From: Coffea arabica
Taxonomy: Eukaryota; Streptophyta; Magnoliopsida; Gentianales; Rubiaceae
Assembly (NCBI RefSeq): GCF_036785885.1
Contig: NC_092322.1
Span: 17,320,466 to 17,384,465 of the forward strand
Direction of reading: 5' to 3'
DNA: 64,000 bases
The notes beneath the pieces were generated by a model. The model made no database searches. It was not told where the DNA came from and saw nothing but the letters and a program-made list of their open reading frames with translations. The translations under genes and the position numbers were made by a program. Shown here in pieces: positions 49,964-63,151 of this stretch (its first letter is position 1; every line of letters begins with the position of its first letter).

Positions 49964-50401
49964 AAACAACTTCCTTTAGAGGAGTTAACCATCACATGAA
50001 TTGTGAGGTGGTGGAAGGTTAAGGGTTTAAACCCTACCTCCTATCAATGAGTTTGTTTGGATAAGAGTTTATTTGGATGATTTATTTGAGATATTTACTG
50101 TAGCACTTTTTGTGATGTGATGTATGTGAGATAAAAAGGTGATTGAAAAAATAAAAAGGTGATTGGGATTTGTGAGAATAAATTTTGCAAACCAAATTCT
50201 CTCTATCCAAACAAACTCATTGTGTCACTATATATGTGATTTCTTCTAAATCTATATGAGTATATGATACTCTCATCTGGTCAAATGATGATTCAATCCC
50301 CGTCAATTCTCTCAGTTTGGTTGCACCATCCCCCATAAAGTAGGTTAGAGTAAGAGGAGGAATAGACGTAGACTAGATTAGGTGTGCTATTACGAAAAAA
50401 A
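49964..50401 (+). mobile_element. SINE, carrying a MITE
   Basis: A perfect 15-bp target duplication ATTGAAAGTACTTGT (49949-49963 and 50402-50416) flanks the unit, which ends in a poly-A run. A pol III B-box-like motif GGTTTAAACCC lies at 50024-50034, with a weak A-box-like TGAGGTGGTGG at 50003-50013. Without the MITE at 50045-50222 it is about 260 bp, a usual size for a plant tRNA-derived SINE. No coding capacity. Confidence 0.85.
50045..50222. mobile_element. MITE inside the SINE, 178 bp
   Basis: Perfect 19-bp inverted ends CAATGAGTTTGTTTGGATA (50045-50063 and 50204-50222). The outermost bases may include the target site; no direct repeat could be fixed. Internal text such as TTTATTTGGATGATTTATTT is of a kind common in plant MITEs. 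Confidence 0.85.
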
Positions 50402-50422
50402 ATTGAAAGTACTTGTTAATTG

Positions 50423-51158
50423 CCCCCTTTTCCTTGCCTAAAAAAGTCATTCTCAGACACCAATCATTTTTTACACCCTGTACTAATATTTATCCCACCA
50501 TGGAAAGCCGCACAGAGTGTACAACTGATTAATAACTCATTTCATTAATCCTTCTTGGATCTTCAATTTTTATGATAGTTTAGTAAATTAAAAAAAAAAA
50601 AGAAAAGCAAAGGCTTTTTTTATTCTTTTTACAAAGAACAAGTATCTTTTCATCAAAACTTGAAGAGATCTGCACAATTCGCAGCAATCACAAGCATTAG
50701 ACACAGCAAAGAGAATAATCTTCTTCCAAGCCAGAAAATTAACCCCAAAAAAAAAAGTAACTTCAAAGAAGAATTTACAGTGGATTCATATTAAATTTAT
50801 ATGAATCTTGGATTGTTTATCATTCTGTGTCTGGCAAACTCGTCTAGTGGGGGGTTTGGGGCGGGAAGGCAAGACTTGGGCAACTATAGGCTACAAATAA
50901 CAACAACACTGGCAATGTTACCCTGAACTGCTGAAGTTTAAAAGGATTAGCATGTTCTTCAGGGATCCCAAGCTCAGGTTTGCTAGCCAACTTGCAACCT
51001 ACAAAGCATATGGGCAAAAATGTCACCCTATACAGAAGCTAAATAACCAAGTACTAGGCTACTATCATTGCCCTTATAGCCTTCACAGGTGGTTTCCTGA
51101 TCCCTCATTTAGATGCTTTTCTTTGCCCCCAACTTGGCACAGGAATTTCATGGGGCTC
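50423..51158 (-). other. 3' flank and UTR of the P4-ATPase gene
   Basis: Non-coding stretch after the stop of the minus-strand flippase gene. On that strand an AATAAA polyadenylation-like signal is present near 50620. No separate gene is supported. Confidence 0.5.
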
Positions 51159-54100
51159 TTATGTTTCTAATCCTTCCAGTCGTCTTCTTTGAATAATTTC
51201 ATGGAACATGGGATGAAATCTAATCTGGATAGCTTTGTATGAAAAATATGGTAAGAGAGCAGATACCACAATAAGCAGGCTTGCCATCCAGTAGAATGGG
51301 CTCGGAGCACAGGTTTCCACTAAAACCCGGTAAGCAGTCGTGGATAGTATTGGAGATATAGTACCATAGATTACCAAGAACAAGTACCATAGAGTAATAC
51401 TGCCCCAGATGAAGAAATGTTGGATCCAAGTGAAGTAATTGATAGATAACGCCATTTGGCAATTAACAGTCCAAACGACACTAGTGTACATTAGCACTCC
51501 CAGGATTTCGTAATCAACCACTTTACCATCCTTGCGGAAAGACTGCTCCTTGATACAATTTGTTGCAAGAAAGAAGATGATCATTGAGCACATAAACCCG
51601 TTGAACATCCAGCCAAGGATGTGTTGCCAACTAAAGAGAATATTCTGCACTCCTTCTTGGTATAGCAAAGGATACTGTAAAGCAATAAATAAAGTAATGA
51701 ATTGTTGCAACTATGTCTTCCCCGACATTCGGACCATGCTTCAAGCAATGAAAATAGTTCCAGCAAATTAATATTGCACTTCATTTAGGGAAGTTATATC
51801 TTCCCAGATTTATAACTCATCTTTCACCGTGAAAAACTCTTTTGCAAATTAAGTCTAGAGCCAGAAAGAGAATGTGAAGTATGTAGAAACCCCAACTTCC
51901 AGAAATGCAAAGCTGGTTAATTGACAGTCAGATATCTTCCGGGCATGACAGAATAACAGGGTATACTACATACCAGCAAAGAATAGCAGGAACTATCTAT
52001 TTTCTGAAAATTATAACCATTCTCTCTCTCTCAGTCTCTGTGTATGGTCCTACCATATTGATTAAGGCAACTAACTATCCAACCACTTATCATACCAAAG
52101 TATCCTGTGGAGCTTATATTGGACCAAAAGATGCCTTTGCTTCTCAGTGTCTTGACTTATCTTATCAATAGCTTTCAGCAAAGGCATAGTTAAAGACTCA
52201 ATTAGCTCAACTGGTATCATCACAGACTATGTTAACTCAATTTAGTTATGTTTGTGTGACATTTCACTTCCATGCATCTGGTTGAAAAACCATTGAGCCT
52301 TTGGGTTTGCCCAGAAAATTTTCGTAAATACCTTGAGACAAAACCGTGCTGAGACATCTTGATCAAAGACTCCCAGAGCTATGACAGGAAGTGAAGTGAA
52401 GAATACGTTATACAATGACATATACCAGTCGTTGTATGCAGGTTTTCCAGAGAAAGAAGCATATGCCTCAAACCAAAATAAGGTGAAACCAAATGTGATG
52501 TTCTTGTAGAAGAAATAGCATATCTGCATTTATCCAAAAAAAAGAAAAAAGAATTAGGACAAAACAGTAAAAGAATGATGTGAGCATAGAGAAGTAACAT
52601 TTTAACTCTTTTCCAAGCTAATGAACTTACTCTTGCCAAGCTCACTAACTCTTGACAGTGACATACCAAAGGAGGATATGGGCCTTGCATATGAAGAAAA
52701 AAATATTTTCTTCCTCGAAAATCTATTTGATTAAGCAAGCAAAAACACCCTAGCAAGTCACTCAGATCACATAGGAGTATATTTTTACCATCATTGATAT
52801 CCTCCTGTAGCACCAGTGGCCATGAACCAGCAATAGCCGCTCAAGAAAGCGAAATTGAGCAATTGCAAAATCGCTTGACATCACAGCCTACAAAAGATGC
52901 TCAACTATCAGACAATTATCTTTTTATTTTAGAACAACAATTATGACAAGAGAATGCCTTCATGCCGACAATCTAACAGGTACAAGGAAGATAAATAATG
53001 CCGACAACAAAGCAAATATAGAGTTCATCATATCAACGTTGATGCACCCATCTATCTTATGACTGCCTGCAATCTGAGGACTGAACATAGAAAAGAGAAA
53101 AACATTTGCACTAGTGTTTCCAAACTAGAGAAACCTTATCATCCTCATCAATAATGAAGCTAAAAAGAAAATTAAGAAAATTTAAATCACATCTTCACCA
53201 ATACTGGCATACGAAATCAGACCTCTATATTATTTGTAAGAGCAAGACATGAACGAATCCATATGAACTTATTGACAGAATACATAGTATGCAAAGTTTA
53301 TAGTTACTATAAACTCATTATTAACCCTAGTTTTCCTATATATTGAGTCTGTCAAAAATCTTCACACACCATTTCTCAGCTTTAAATACACTCATGAACA
53401 ACAAAAAGGTGGATATCCATGGCAATAAAATTTAGTCAATGATTAATCAACACAAACTATACCCTCTAAAGGACACAATAGATTCAACATGTGTGCAGCA
53501 CTGTGCCAAAAATTCTCTCTGTTATATTCCCCAAGGAAGAAAATGACACCCAAAGGAGCAGCAGAAGGGAAGATGATGACAAAGGAGGAGGAGAAACTAA
53601 AGGAATAAAGGTAACCTGCATGCCTTCAACCCCGCTAATACCAACACCAATATCAGCTTCTTGAAGCATGCCTACATCATTTGCACCATCTCCAATTGCT
53701 AATGTCGTTCTATTTTTCCCCTTTTTGACCAACCTTGTTACCTGCATATCACCAATATTTTAATCAGAAAAATTGGACACCAGAACATATCTGCAACTAC
53801 AACCATTATCCTGAAAAACCAAGAAACTGTTGGTTTCAACAGAAACTGTCAAATCCCTCAACAAAATAAACAGAAGACATTCAGAATCTTGACAAACAAA
53901 CGTTATCAAAGTACTTACAAGAGCCTTTTGCTTCGGGGTGGAGCGACAGCATATGACAGATGCACACTTCATTGCAAGCTCTAAAAATGAGTTCTCCAGA
54001 TTCTCATCAAGGGCAAAGGCAAGTGACTTTCCATCGATTATCAAAGCAAATGAAACAGAACTTTCTTTAGCTGAGCTGAGTTCTGACAATCCTTCTTTTA

Positions 54101-57100
54101 TTTGCTTAGTTATGCTTGAAATTGAAGCCTTTGAAAATTGACCTTGTTAGAGCGTGTACCAGAAATCATATGTTGAAATAGAACCCAAAATGTTGTACCT
54201 TTGCAATAGCTTCTTTGTTGCCCTTGTTTTCCAAATCATTTACAGCAGGAGAATCTAGCGTAATCACAATCTGTTTCATGCCCTGCCTCAATAAGCTACA
54301 TGCATACCTGCAGGAGGTATGGAAGAATTATTTTCAAATTATGTATGATTCAGCTTAGCCATAAAAAAGGAGAAAAAGAGGTTTCAAGGGAACACTTGAT
54401 AATGGTACCCAATATTGATTGCTGTCTCCATCTTATCACCAGTTAAGACCCAAATCCTTATGCCAGCATTTGCAAGTTTCTCAATGCATTCAGGAACCTT
54501 TACAAAAGAGGATAATATTGTGTCATATTTAATTATGGGACAAGGCCAGAGCCCAGGTGATCTCTCCAACTACTAAGATCTATTGAAAGTTCATTCATTC
54601 CACTAGAATATGATCCATTACAAATACAAAGTTGCAGAATATGCTTGTTCATACTATTCCTAGGTTATAAGTAAGCAATTGAATATTTACCCCTTTTTGA
54701 AGTTTGTCCTCAACAGCTGTGGCACCAAGGAGAATTAAGTCTCTTTCAATTTTATCAGCAACAGCATCCACCAATGCATCACGGTCTGCAGTCACTGAAG
54801 TCTGTGCCTTCAGAAACTCCTCTTCCCATGACATGAACTCTTCTTCACTAAGCTCACGATATGCAATTATTAAAGTCCTCAAACCAGCCTCAGCATACAT
54901 TTTTACATGAGTTAATGTGGCATCTTTAAAAGACTGAGCTTCTTTAGAGAGCCTTTCATACATCACACTTGATAGGGAAAAACAAAAACAAAAACAAGGA
55001 CAAAGCAGAGCGTTGGATTAGTTACTGCTAAATTCTGTAGGTTATGCACTACATGTCATGGTGGGTCACCTGTCAGCGCCCTTGCAAAGGAGCAACAGCT
55101 GGTTCTCAGGATTTCTCACAATAACTGACATTCTTTTCCTGGCACTACTGAACTCTAAGACATGAAGAAGCTTGTAGGATCTGAAAATGGAAAACATTCA
55201 CTCAGGTGACTTGTCTATAGACAAAAAATAGCTCAAGCATTCTGTAATCAGTTGGAGCTTTTTCAGTTTCTGCTAGAAGACCTAAAAACACTTCTTACAA
55301 CGAGTTGCAACTCGCTCTCTGCTTCTGCATTTAGTTGCTCGATAGGAATGGAACATTTCATAATCATAGAGAATGGAACATTTCATAATGATAGAGAACA
55401 TACTAATCCAGTGTCAGCATGTAAATAATGAAAGTCTGTCCCAGATGATTATGATTTACAGCAAGTTCAATTACTGAAGAGACAAATACCAACAAGAAGG
55501 TCAGTGGTTCACCATTTATATTCATCAATTCAGAACCACACTGATTAAATGTAGTCTGTACAATCACAAACATTACACAGATTACAATGCAGAGACAAAG
55601 TAATGCTGCTAGCTTAAGGAAATGCCCATAATCGACACACAAAGGCTGTCCAGAAACAGCTGAGCGCAAATAGCAGCTGTAGATCTACTAGGACTATTAC
55701 CAGAATGAATGAATTTGATCTGCAAAACTTTTAGTTTAGCAAAACATCAAAGACTTTGGGCCCAAAAACTTTTACCTGTCAACTGATTTCCCACTTTCAC
55801 GGTCCAGTTCATGCAGTGAGATACTTGTTTGAGTTCTTTCATAGAATTCAAAACCAAGTTCTCTAGCAGCAATTACAAAAGCGGCTTCATCTGGGGATTC
55901 AGCTTCATAAGAAATTTCACCTGTATCCTGATTGACATCAGGAATGGCAGTGTGACAGAGAGCTAGGACTCTGAAGAATTTCTGTATAACATTGGAATGA
56001 GTTTGCTTAACCCATTGACCATTCATAATCCGTTCATCTTGGAAGTTAAAGCCTTTAATTGATCTGCCTGTGTCCACAAGCTCAGCATTAGACCCTTCTG
56101 CATCGAAGGAAGTATCACCAACTTCAGGAGGCCCTCCCCCTTTTTTCTTTGCTAAAGCCCTCTCTACTTCCGTCAAGCCACGACCATAGGCAATGCCTGC
56201 TATAGAACACTTAACAAACTCCATGGAGTTACATGTCAAAGTACCTGTTTTGTCAGAAAGGATGGTATCAACTTGACCAAGTTCCTCATTCAAATTAGAT
56301 GTCCGTGCACGAGCTGGCTTATCTGTTTCCTCAAAATACATATCCTGATCTTGATTAATAAATATGGTCTGCAGAACTTTTACAACTTCAATAGACACAT
56401 ACAACGATATTGGGATCAAATATTGATACAGCATAAGATCTGTCAAGAAATGAAAAAATGCAGCAAGTGAAGCTCTTCTGGGATCATAAAACACAGTTGC
56501 ATTGCCTGGTCCCAGATACCACCTTGTTAATTTCCCATCATGGATATCATTTTTGGTCTCAATCCCAAAAAATACAGAACCAACAGAAGACATCATAATC
56601 AAGGTACTGAAAAGGATGTAGATTATCTTGTCCATTTTCCTCTCAATCTTACTCCTCTTGGAAGGAGGGTCTGTAGTATTTTGCATAACTTTTGTGTCAT
56701 GACCCGTAAAAATCACCACACCATAGATATAATCAGTATTTTGGAGTTTAGAATCTCTCAAAAGAATTTGTTGCACAGAAAGAGGATATTGGCGACCATG
56801 GCACAAAGTTCCAACAAATGCATAAAGATCATCATTTGGGTCTTCACACTTGATCACTGCTTTGAAATTCTGAAATGAACTCTCATCGTGGATGGAGGCT
56901 GTGACATCTAAGGCATGCTTCACCTTCAGATTGGTTTCTCCATCAAGATTTGATGTCTCAACATAACAAATCCCATCTTCATAGCTTGATGAGACAAGAA
57001 AAAGATCAGCAGGAAAATATTCATCCTTGTAGACCTTAACAAGATCACCAACTCGTAAATTCTTCCACCTGGTTTCTTCAAAAGTTTGGTTTCTACCATA

Positions 57101-58211
57101 CACTTGAACCTTCCTATTATTTGCCTCAATATCCTGAAAAAATGTGTGCTAATTCATTTAAATATGGACTCAAAGAAGGAATTAACTTGGATAAACTTAA
57201 CTTTCCAAAAGCAAGAAGCATTATGCATCCCTAACCCCAGCATTAATCAGGAAGGATTTTAGTCCGCGCTTTCTAACTTGCACAAAAAAATATTACTAGT
57301 ATATGACAATAGATAAGGGATTTTAGACTTATGTTGATAAGACACTTGATTCTTAAGAAACTAAACTGCTCTACTGTATCTTCTGTAGAGCAGATACACA
57401 GAAAAAAAAAAAATGAAGTACAGACCAATAAATAACAGTACTAATTGATCACCAAGGAACCCCAATAACATTAACATGAGTTTAACATAATTCTGGAACA
57501 AGGAAAGGGATAAACAAATTTCCTATGTTTGGTCTTGACCACCATAAATTTAGACTGTCTTTCTCATCTACTTGGACTCTTTGCTCTGGCATCATACACC
57601 TAAAATCTCGACAAAAACCGCATTCTTCACTAAAATTGAGACACAAGTTGCAGCTCAATCTTTTCATATTTTCCACAGAAATTTAAAGGGCTAGTCATAG
57701 ACGAAATGCAGAACTAACAGCAAGTAAAATCTGCCATCCAATGGGATCAAAAAACCCAAAAAAAAACCACAATTTCAAAAATTGAAGTCAAACTTACCTG
57801 TTTCCTACGCCTCCAATCTTCCACACCCTCCTTCGCCATGGTTGCTCCAATCACCACCAAAAGAGGAAAAAGAATACTAGTAGCACCAAATGGGGCCAAG
57901 GGACTAAAAGAAACACAAGCCACTACAAGAAAGTATATATTGGCCACTCTCCTAAATTGCTCAAACAATGACTTGGGTATGAAATTCAGAGCTGTGTACT
58001 TGGTGGTCGAAACATAATTATCCCTGTACCTCAGCTGAAGCTGTTCAAGGTTGTCTGGATCATTACAGTGCACATTTCTTGAGAAACCGCTCTGCCCAAT
58101 TTGACTATGCTCATCATTCAACGAAGACCGACAGCATGCGAAGTTGCAAAGCTTGGTGAAATGTACTTTACTCTTCTTCCCCCTCCTCCTCCCCCCTGTC
58201 CCAAAAGCCAT
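51159..58211 (-). CDS. ALA: P4-type ATPase, phospholipid flippase (ALA9-12 clade)
   Basis: Eleven exons, all GT-AG and in frame: 58211-57798, 57133-55776, 55180-55070, 54967-54691, 54497-54409, 54307-54199, 54128-53919, 53741-53616, 52887-52789, 52523-52332, 51674-51159; 1166 residues. The protein uses ATP to move aminophospholipids to the cytosolic leaflet, usually with an ALIS (CDC50) subunit. Seen motifs: DGET of the A domain at 202-205, PISLYVSIE in helix M4, the phosphorylated Asp in DKTGT at D432, LLLLCKGAD (nucleotide domain), TGDK, and GDGANDV at 873-879. The N-terminus holds the family block [20 protein letters not shown]. Helices M5-M10 lie in the last four exons. The start has a good context (AAAAATGG). 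The C-terminus stops at RRRLEGLET, roughly 30-40 residues earlier than I recall for Arabidopsis relatives. No frame break; probably functional. Confidence 0.97.
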
Positions 58212-58686
58212 TTTTCTGAGTCACACTACTGTTTCTTCTGCTACTTTTTGGTCTCTGGGATGATAATTCTTGGCCAGTCCGAAGAAACTCCAAAACCAAA
58301 GTATACTAAGCTTCAGAATTGAGGCAAATTTACTCGCCAGCGCGACACATGGTAGTGCTTTATGAAACACATGTAACACCCGTCATACCATCATGTGTCA
58401 AGTTATAATTATTTAAATTATAATAATGGAAAAGGGCGATTCTACTGTTCTTATATTAGTATCATATTTTTGAATTATTAAATTGGCGGATGGTGAAATA
58501 TGAGCGTTTTGAACTTTAAATTGTAGTATTAATTTTAATTATGTAAAACTTGGACCCCTATTATCACTAAAAAGATATGACTATTGGAGGAATTGTTGGG
58601 ACTATAGAATTTTTTCAATAGGATTGAATTGGGCAATGTCAAAAGTCAAACTCCAATTGAGATTATAACATCATAATAGAGTCTCA
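58212..58686 (-). promoter_or_regulatory. Upstream region of the P4-ATPase gene
   Basis: Non-coding DNA before the start codon, presumably 5'UTR and promoter. No certain TATA box or other site was assigned. Confidence 0.4.
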
Positions 58687-59239
58687 GGTGCATTTGCTAA
58701 AATTGAACTTTAAAAATTGAAATCTGAAGTTTCAATTCATCAAATTAGTGAGTTTCAAATCTTAATATGTTCAGACGCGTTTGATAATTAAAATATTGAA
58801 CATCTAAATTAATTAAGCGGTACTGAATTTTCTAGATAAAACTTACTATCATAAATAAATGAATAATTTATCACTTAATGGAATATACATTCAAATGTAT
58901 CAAATTTAGAGTGTGTTTGATAAAATTGAAGTCTGAATTCTGAATCCATTAAGTTATTGAATTATTATGTATTAAATCTAATACATTTGAGTGAGTGCAT
59001 ATTATATTCAGTGATAAAGTGAACAGCTTATCACTTATTTTTGGAAGCAAGTTTTGCCTAAAAAATTCAGTGCCACTTAATTAATTCAGATGTTCAATTT
59101 TTGAGTATCAAACAGTCTAAATAAATTAATATCTGAATCCATTGAATTTAAGTTTGAGTTATCAAACAGGACTTTAGTACCTAACAATTTAATAATTTAA
59201 TGAATTCAAAATTTAGATTTGAGTTTTGTCAAACACACC
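58687..59239 (+). mobile_element. MITE copy 3 (outer), split by copy 4
   Basis: Starts GGTGCATTTGCTAAAATTG and ends TTTTGTCAAACACACC. Internal blocks (GATTAATTAAG-like, TTATCACTTAATGGAATATA) match copies 1 and 2 in the same orientation. Removing the inner unit and one 5-bp repeat leaves about 285 bp, the family length. Confidence 0.75.
58910..59172 (-). mobile_element. MITE copy 4 (inner)
   Basis: A 263-bp unit of the same family, inserted in copy 3 in the opposite orientation. TGTTTGATAA at the left is mirrored by TTATCAAACA at the right. The flanks carry TTTAG at 58905-58909 and 59173-59177. Confidence 0.78.
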
Positions 59240-59450
59240 CTAAATATTATACATTTAAGTGCATATCACATTAATTAATAAGTGAATGGTTGATACTCAT
59301 GTTTTGGAGCAAGTTTTGTATGGAAAGCACAATATTACTTAATTAATTTAGATGTCCTATTTTTATTATTAAATATGTCTAAATATCTTAAAATCTGAAT
59401 AAATTAAATTTAAAGTATTGAATTAAATTATCAAATAATATGCCATATTT
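59240..59450 (-). mobile_element. MITE copy 5, partial
   Basis: Matches copy 4 from the block ATACATTTGAGTGAGTGCAT (here ATACATTTAAGTGCATATCA) to the end TTATCAAATA, about 210 bp; the other end is missing. Confidence 0.6.
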
Positions 59451-60255
59451 GGTCATGTCGAAAATCTATTATCATTGAGGCACGTTGGCACCGACAATTA
59501 GAGAATGCCAATCTTGCCTCTAGACAACAAATTATCCTTTTGGCTACGTACTTTCTAACCTTAAATACTAGTTGATTGTGTCTGAAAATACCTTTCTAGG
59601 TATCGATCTTGTACTTTTCGATACTTATCCATTAGTTTCGGGTGTCGGTAGAAGGTGCTATAAAAGTACCCTTTTGGGTACTTAAGAATTTGCAGTAGTA
59701 ATAATAATCAGACTTGTGAATTTCCAAAATTAGCCATGCTCTGTTTTTTAATATACCAAACAAAACCAATACGTAAACTTTAAAATCTGTAAAAGTTAGG
59801 TTCTTTTGGAATACTTTACTTTGATCTCAAGTTCCAGAAGTCTCTTCCTTCCTCCTTCAATCATTGTTCACGTAGTCAATGAGCTGTATTGTCACACAAA
59901 ATTTAATAGTTATTAGCTTTTTCTTTAAATTGGAATTGCAATAACTTATATACTTCTGATACAAATATTTTTAATAAAAGTGTTTTTGAATTATCAAAAA
60001 TTGGCCTCTTTAACTTATATGAAATTAGTTACCAAATATCCTATGAATACTTAAAAGTGTTTTTTGTTTTTTTTTTTGTGTAAATGCACTGTAATTTTAA
60101 ACGGGACTTATGGAGAAATACGCGTTTAAATTGAGAGAGAGAGAGGGAAGTGGAACGTGATATGTTTTTCTAGTTGGCTACTTAACTTTACGGTCTCCAC
60201 AAGCAAAGCAAATAATTTAGAAAGTGATGATTTCCCTTTCCGCTTTTGGTCTAGA
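59451..60255. other. Intergenic, AT-rich
   Basis: No gene or clear element recognised. Confidence 0.4.
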
Positions 60256-60287
60256 CTAGGAGGAGAACACCGCGCGATGCGCGGTGT
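60256..60287 (-). mobile_element. Probable Helitron 3' end
   Basis: On the minus strand a perfect 9-bp stem ACACCGCGC/GCGCGGTGT with loop ATC (60287-60267) is followed by seven bases and CTAG (60259-60256), then T. Helitrons end in a GC-rich hairpin about 10 bases before CTRR and insert between A and T. The 5' end (TC...) would lie to the right and was not located. Confidence 0.6.
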
Positions 60288-63144
60288 AATTTTCAAGTTT
60301 GCCCAGAAACATTCAGTTATTCAAATTAAAAAATTAATTATAAAAAGTTACATAAAGGTGTATCAAAATCTTTGCAATAGTTACAAAAAGGACATCAAAT
60401 ATACCCATTTTATTTTGTAACAAAACAATGGCTTCAGAGTTCAACTACTATTTTACCGAATGAAATAAAAAAATAAAGTTCATGACATTGACAAAATATT
60501 CATCCAATCCAATAAGAAAACTTCACGAAGAAATGCCATTGAAGTTTGCAATATAAAACTACATCCTCTAATAAACCATCAAAAAGTCAAGAAATTTGAT
60601 TTATTGATATCCTTTAAGGATCATCATCATTACAAAGAATTAAAAAATAGCTCCATTACCAGTGGCACTGGTAACTGGTTAGGTTGACATTGCCAACCAA
60701 AATAAAGTTCCAACAAAAGGCAAACTACAAATTACCTAAGAAAACAAATTAGTTTACTCTCCTTGCCACTATTGAGTTGATAAAAAAAAGAAAAGAAAAG
60801 TAAATATTGCAACCCATCAATAAGGTTGACAAATAACCAAAAGCTGAAAAAACAAAAATAAGACTAACATCTCTAGAAAAAGGAAACTACAGGCCGAACA
60901 GCAAGTGTACAAGCAATAATATGTCCGAGTTGAATTCTGCAAAAAAGAAATTAGGTTGTATGATTCTCAAACAGAGAACTCAAAACAATAAAAACGGAGT
61001 AGGTAAAACAAGTAAAAGAAAATAACTTTGGATCTCGAGGAAATAGGTTGCCGTCTCAAATTTTCACCCTTCACTTTTTTAAAGACCAATAACAGGATAA
61101 AGAAAGCAGAAAGTTACAGCCAGTTACAACGAAAAAAATCTGTTCACACAAAAAAAAAGGACATTAAAACATATCATCAAGGCTTACTGAAGAAAAGTAG
61201 CCTCCTTTATCTTTTCTTCCTTCATCTAACAAAGACTCAGAATAAAAAATGCTGGCAAGAACAAATTTATTAGGGGGGGAAAATGAAGACGACAAAACCT
61301 TGGATCTACACTAAACAGATTAACATTCTTTTTGTTCAAAAAAAAGGGCCTAAATAAAATTCACATTGAGAAAACAATTTCCAAAATCCTTTTGTACTAT
61401 GCTGTAAATCTTAATATCTCAACCCATAATAAACATCTGGGATTTAGTAGAAAATAAATATAGTTAAAATTCTTATGCTACACCATCAAATCTAGCATAG
61501 CATATGTTAAATTGCAAAAAAGAAGTAAAACAATAGGAATTAAGCACTAAACACCTAAATTTTTTTTCAAAATTTCACATCCAAATCACATTGATGCAAT
61601 AGGACAAAACATCGTCCCTAAGCCACTTTTTGAAGTAAATAAATAGTTTGTAATCTAAACAGATAACAAAGGACCTAAAACTTACAATAGCAAACAATTA
61701 AGGACCAAAAAAACCTATAAAGTTACTTTTGCTGCATCATAAGTGAATACATGAAAGGGTTCGGACCACCTTAAGCAAATGGATCAAAATGCAATCTACT
61801 ACATAAAAGGACACATAGAACTACATAAGAAATCTGGTAATATCTGATAAGTCAAAAAGGAAAATATTTACAAGAATAAATCAGCATTTTCTGAAAGCTT
61901 TTCGTGCCTCCTATAACAACATAAGAAAGTTTCCAAACAATGTGATATGATAATTCTACCACATTTCCAAACAACGTAGCAGATACAGTAGAACTATGTT
62001 ATTAGAAAAAGGCTTGCTAAATCTAAAACCTAAACAAAGGACCTAAAGCTTACAATAGCAACAATTAAGGACCAAAAATACTTTTTTTGTTGCATCATAG
62101 GTGAATACATGAAAGGGTTTGGACCACCTTAAGCAAATGGATCCAAATGCAATCTACTACATAAAAGGACACGTAGAATTACATAAGAATTCTAGTAATA
62201 TCTGATAAGTCAAAAAGGAAAATATTTACAAGAATAAATCAGCATTTTCTGAAAACTTTTCGTACTTCTTATAACAACACAAGAAAGTTTCCAAACAATG
62301 TGATATGATAATTTTACCACATCTCCAAACAACGTAGTAGATTTAGTAGAATTATGTTAAAAAAGCCTTTCTAAATCTAAAACCTGATTCTTCTATAATC
62401 GTTATAAAACAACCAATAGTTGGCCACAATCTAAAATGCGAGAGAAACACTAACATGGAGTCACCAATTCTCAAAAGGGATAAATCACAAAAATTGAGGT
62501 CATTAGGTATGAGCGCCTTGATTACTAACTCATACTGCTACTCAGATAGTATTTGAATATCCATTGTTCTTTTTTGACGAGTCTATTTACTCAAAAAATG
62601 TTTCTTTTTTTTTCAGACAGTGATAAATTCCTCTTGCTTCTTACAAAAATAATGGTAAGACAAAAAAAATTCAAAAGATTTGAGACTTGAGAAACAGAAA
62701 TCAAAAGAACATTCTTATCAGCCAAAAAGAGTTAAAAAAAACTTCAAAAGAATATACCTCTACAGAACAGAAAAGAATGAAAGGTAGGTGTTGTCATCTT
62801 TCTTCCTACAAAGGCAATAACATAAAAATACAAATCAGATAAAAAAAATATCAGTGACACAAAATACTTTTCTAAGAGGCAAAAGATCAGAAGAACAAAG
62901 GTCTTGTTAATGAAAAAAAGAAACCATGCGTCATTAAATCTAATAAACATAATCCACCAGATCAATTAAACATAATCTACCAGTTGAAGGATGAGGGACA
63001 AATCACAAAAGGGACTATAACTTCAAGCTAAACCTACCCAAATAGTACCTCAAACATAAGCCAAATATTCCAAAAACAGAAAGCATAAAATGAGCTTATT
63101 TACTTGGAATTGAAATGTGCTAAAATACAATTAAGTACATGATA
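60288..63144. other. Gene-free stretch, possibly the body of the Helitron
   Basis: AT-rich and non-coding. It contains the tandem duplication at 61672-62385. No helicase or Rep frame is visible, so if this is a Helitron it is non-autonomous. Confidence 0.4.
61672..62385. repeat. Tandem duplication, ~367-bp unit
   Basis: Unit 1 (61672-62038) and unit 2 (62039-62385) both start GGACCTAAA(A/G)CTTACAATAG and share long identical stretches, such as GATAAGTCAAAAAGGAAAAT and GTTTCCAAACAATGTGATAT. Unit 2 is about 20 bp shorter. Confidence 0.9.
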
Positions 63145-63151
63145 GAGCAAC

